7,303 bases of DNA from Opitutales bacterium (lineage in GTDB: Bacteria > Verrucomicrobiota > Verrucomicrobiia > Opitutales > JAIRKQ01). Position numbers and translations under genes: made by a program. The DNA lies in NCBI GenBank assembly GCA_029059365.1, contig JAIDVZ010000113.1, positions 1 through 7,303 of the forward strand, read 5' to 3'. Shown piece by piece: positions 6,635 to 7,303 of the stretch (position 1 is the stretch's first letter; every line of letters begins with the position of its first letter). The notes below the pieces were generated by a model. It saw nothing but the letters and a program-made list of their open reading frames with translations, searched no databases and had not been told where the DNA came from.

Positions 6635-7231
6635 CTCGTTTTCAAGCATTAGGCATAAAGCATGGTAAACCGGAAGATGTAATTCTTGTACTTTAAATGT
6701 TTCGCATTCAGGTACTTTAATACATACATCACATTTTGCACATAACATACCTCCAGATTGACCGGTCAGTCCAATAACTGTAATTTTTTTTGCTTTGGCA
6801 ACTGTTGCTGCTAGGTTAACATTTTTAGAATTTCCAGATGTAGAAATTGCTAACAGAGCATCGTTTGGACGACCGAGACCATAAACCAATTGAGCAAAAT
6901 TGTATTGCGGATCACAATCGTTGCAGTAGGCGGTATTTATGCCGACCATTTCTGGTAAAGAAATTGCGGGAAGGGCACCTTGTAAGTTGTCAGCTACATC
7001 ATTGCCGACTATGTTGCGAAATTCGGTTGGTACTGGACGTTTTTTTTTGAAACTTTTAAGCAACTCGCCGGATATATGACTACAATCAGAAGCGCTTCCA
7101 CCATTGCCACAGAGCAACAATTTGTTACCATTAGCAAATGTGTTCCGCATGAGCTCATATGCGCTTAAAATATCTTGTTGGCAGACTGTAAGCTGCGGAT
7201 AACGCTTAAAAAAATCGTCAAAAGTAAACAT
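6623..7231 (-). CDS. gmhA: SIS-domain sedoheptulose-7-phosphate isomerase (GmhA type)
   Basis: GmhA converts sedoheptulose 7-phosphate to D-glycero-D-manno-heptose 7-phosphate, the first step to the ADP-heptose of LPS core. The protein has 202 residues, close to the family's usual 190-200. The SIS phosphate-binding loop GNGGSASD is at 42-49 and the second loop STSGNSKN at 130-137. His52 and Glu56 have the same spacing as the metal and catalytic His61/Glu65 of E. coli GmhA, and Gln182 and His190 match the spacing of Gln172/His180, so the active site looks intact. A segment with ADNLQGALPAISL (80-92) is typical of the longer GmhA-like branch. It carries ten cysteines, including CNDC (103-106) and CAKCDVC (164-170). 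DiaA-like or other SIS sugar-phosphate isomerases are alternatives, but the His/Glu/Gln/His set favours GmhA. It converges on gspE with a 12-bp overlap. The ATG at 7231 has no clear Shine-Dalgarno. Confidence 0.85.
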   Translation of the reverse strand: MFTFDDFFKRYPQLTVCQQDILSAYELMRNTFANGNKLLLCGNGGSASDCSHISGELLKSFKKKRPVPTEFRNIVGNDVADNLQGALPAISLPEMVGINTAYCNDCDPQYNFAQLVYGLGRPNDALLAISTSGNSKNVNLAATVAKAKKITVIGLTGQSGGMLCAKCDVCIKVPECETFKVQELHLPVYHALCLMLENELFK

Positions 7232-7294
7232 CGTAAAGCAAGTAATGCCCGATGGAACGGATTACACAACATAAATCTTTATTTTATTGCCTAA

Positions 7295-7300
7295 ATTATA
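7295..7300 (-). promoter_or_regulatory. possible -10 box (TATAAT) for the gmhA-type gene
   Basis: Read on the minus strand this is a perfect TATAAT, 63 bases before the ATG at 7231. It would give a leader of roughly 55 to 60 bases. Its -35 box would fall beyond the window edge, so only half of the promoter can be judged. The rest of 7232-7303 is AT-rich and shows no gene or strong hairpin. Confidence 0.4.
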
Positions 7301-7303
7301 CAC

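Overview
The window reads as a compact piece of a Gram-negative-type bacterial chromosome, AT-leaning by eye and densely coded. The clues are an archaeal/eukaryote-like prolyl-tRNA synthetase, a PilM-like protein that carries its own PilN-like tail, a T2SS/T4P assembly ATPase, a lipoprotein and a GmhA-type isomerase of the kind used for LPS heptose. Together these fit Verrucomicrobiota or a related PVC lineage (an Opitutales/Puniceicoccales-like member is my best guess). This placement is an inference from gene style and has not been tested by any search.

Layout. Positions 1-1479 (minus strand) hold the first 493 codons of a PilM/GspL-like inner-membrane protein whose 3' end lies outside the window. 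A divergent intergenic gap (1480-1597) follows, and at its centre is a 45-bp concentric imperfect palindrome. From 1598 to 6634 a tight plus-strand operon runs proS - fabD - dapB - small lipoprotein - gspE/pilB-like ATPase. Every junction is an overlap or a gap of one or two bases. At its end the ATPase overlaps by 12 bp, tail to tail, a minus-strand SIS-domain sedoheptulose-7-phosphate isomerase (6623-7231). The last 72 bases hold that gene's leader and a TATAAT-like -10 box.

How the genes may work together. The operon joins three housekeeping enzymes (proline charging of tRNA, malonyl loading of ACP, and the DapB step to diaminopimelate/lysine) to a piece of a trans-envelope filament or secretion machine. 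The ATPase encoded at the operon's end and the PilM/PilN-like platform protein encoded divergently across the intergenic gap are expected partners of one T4P/T2SS-like machine. The small lipoprotein between dapB and the ATPase has a fold pattern resembling the SecDF P1 head subdomain and is the least understood gene here.

I did not see tRNA or rRNA genes, a CRISPR array, an insertion sequence or a convincing intrinsic terminator. Most of the window is ordinary core metabolism. The points worth a second look are the palindrome, the SecD-head-like lipoprotein, the shortened zinc region and tail of the ATPase, the PilM-PilN fusion and the cysteine-rich isomerase.
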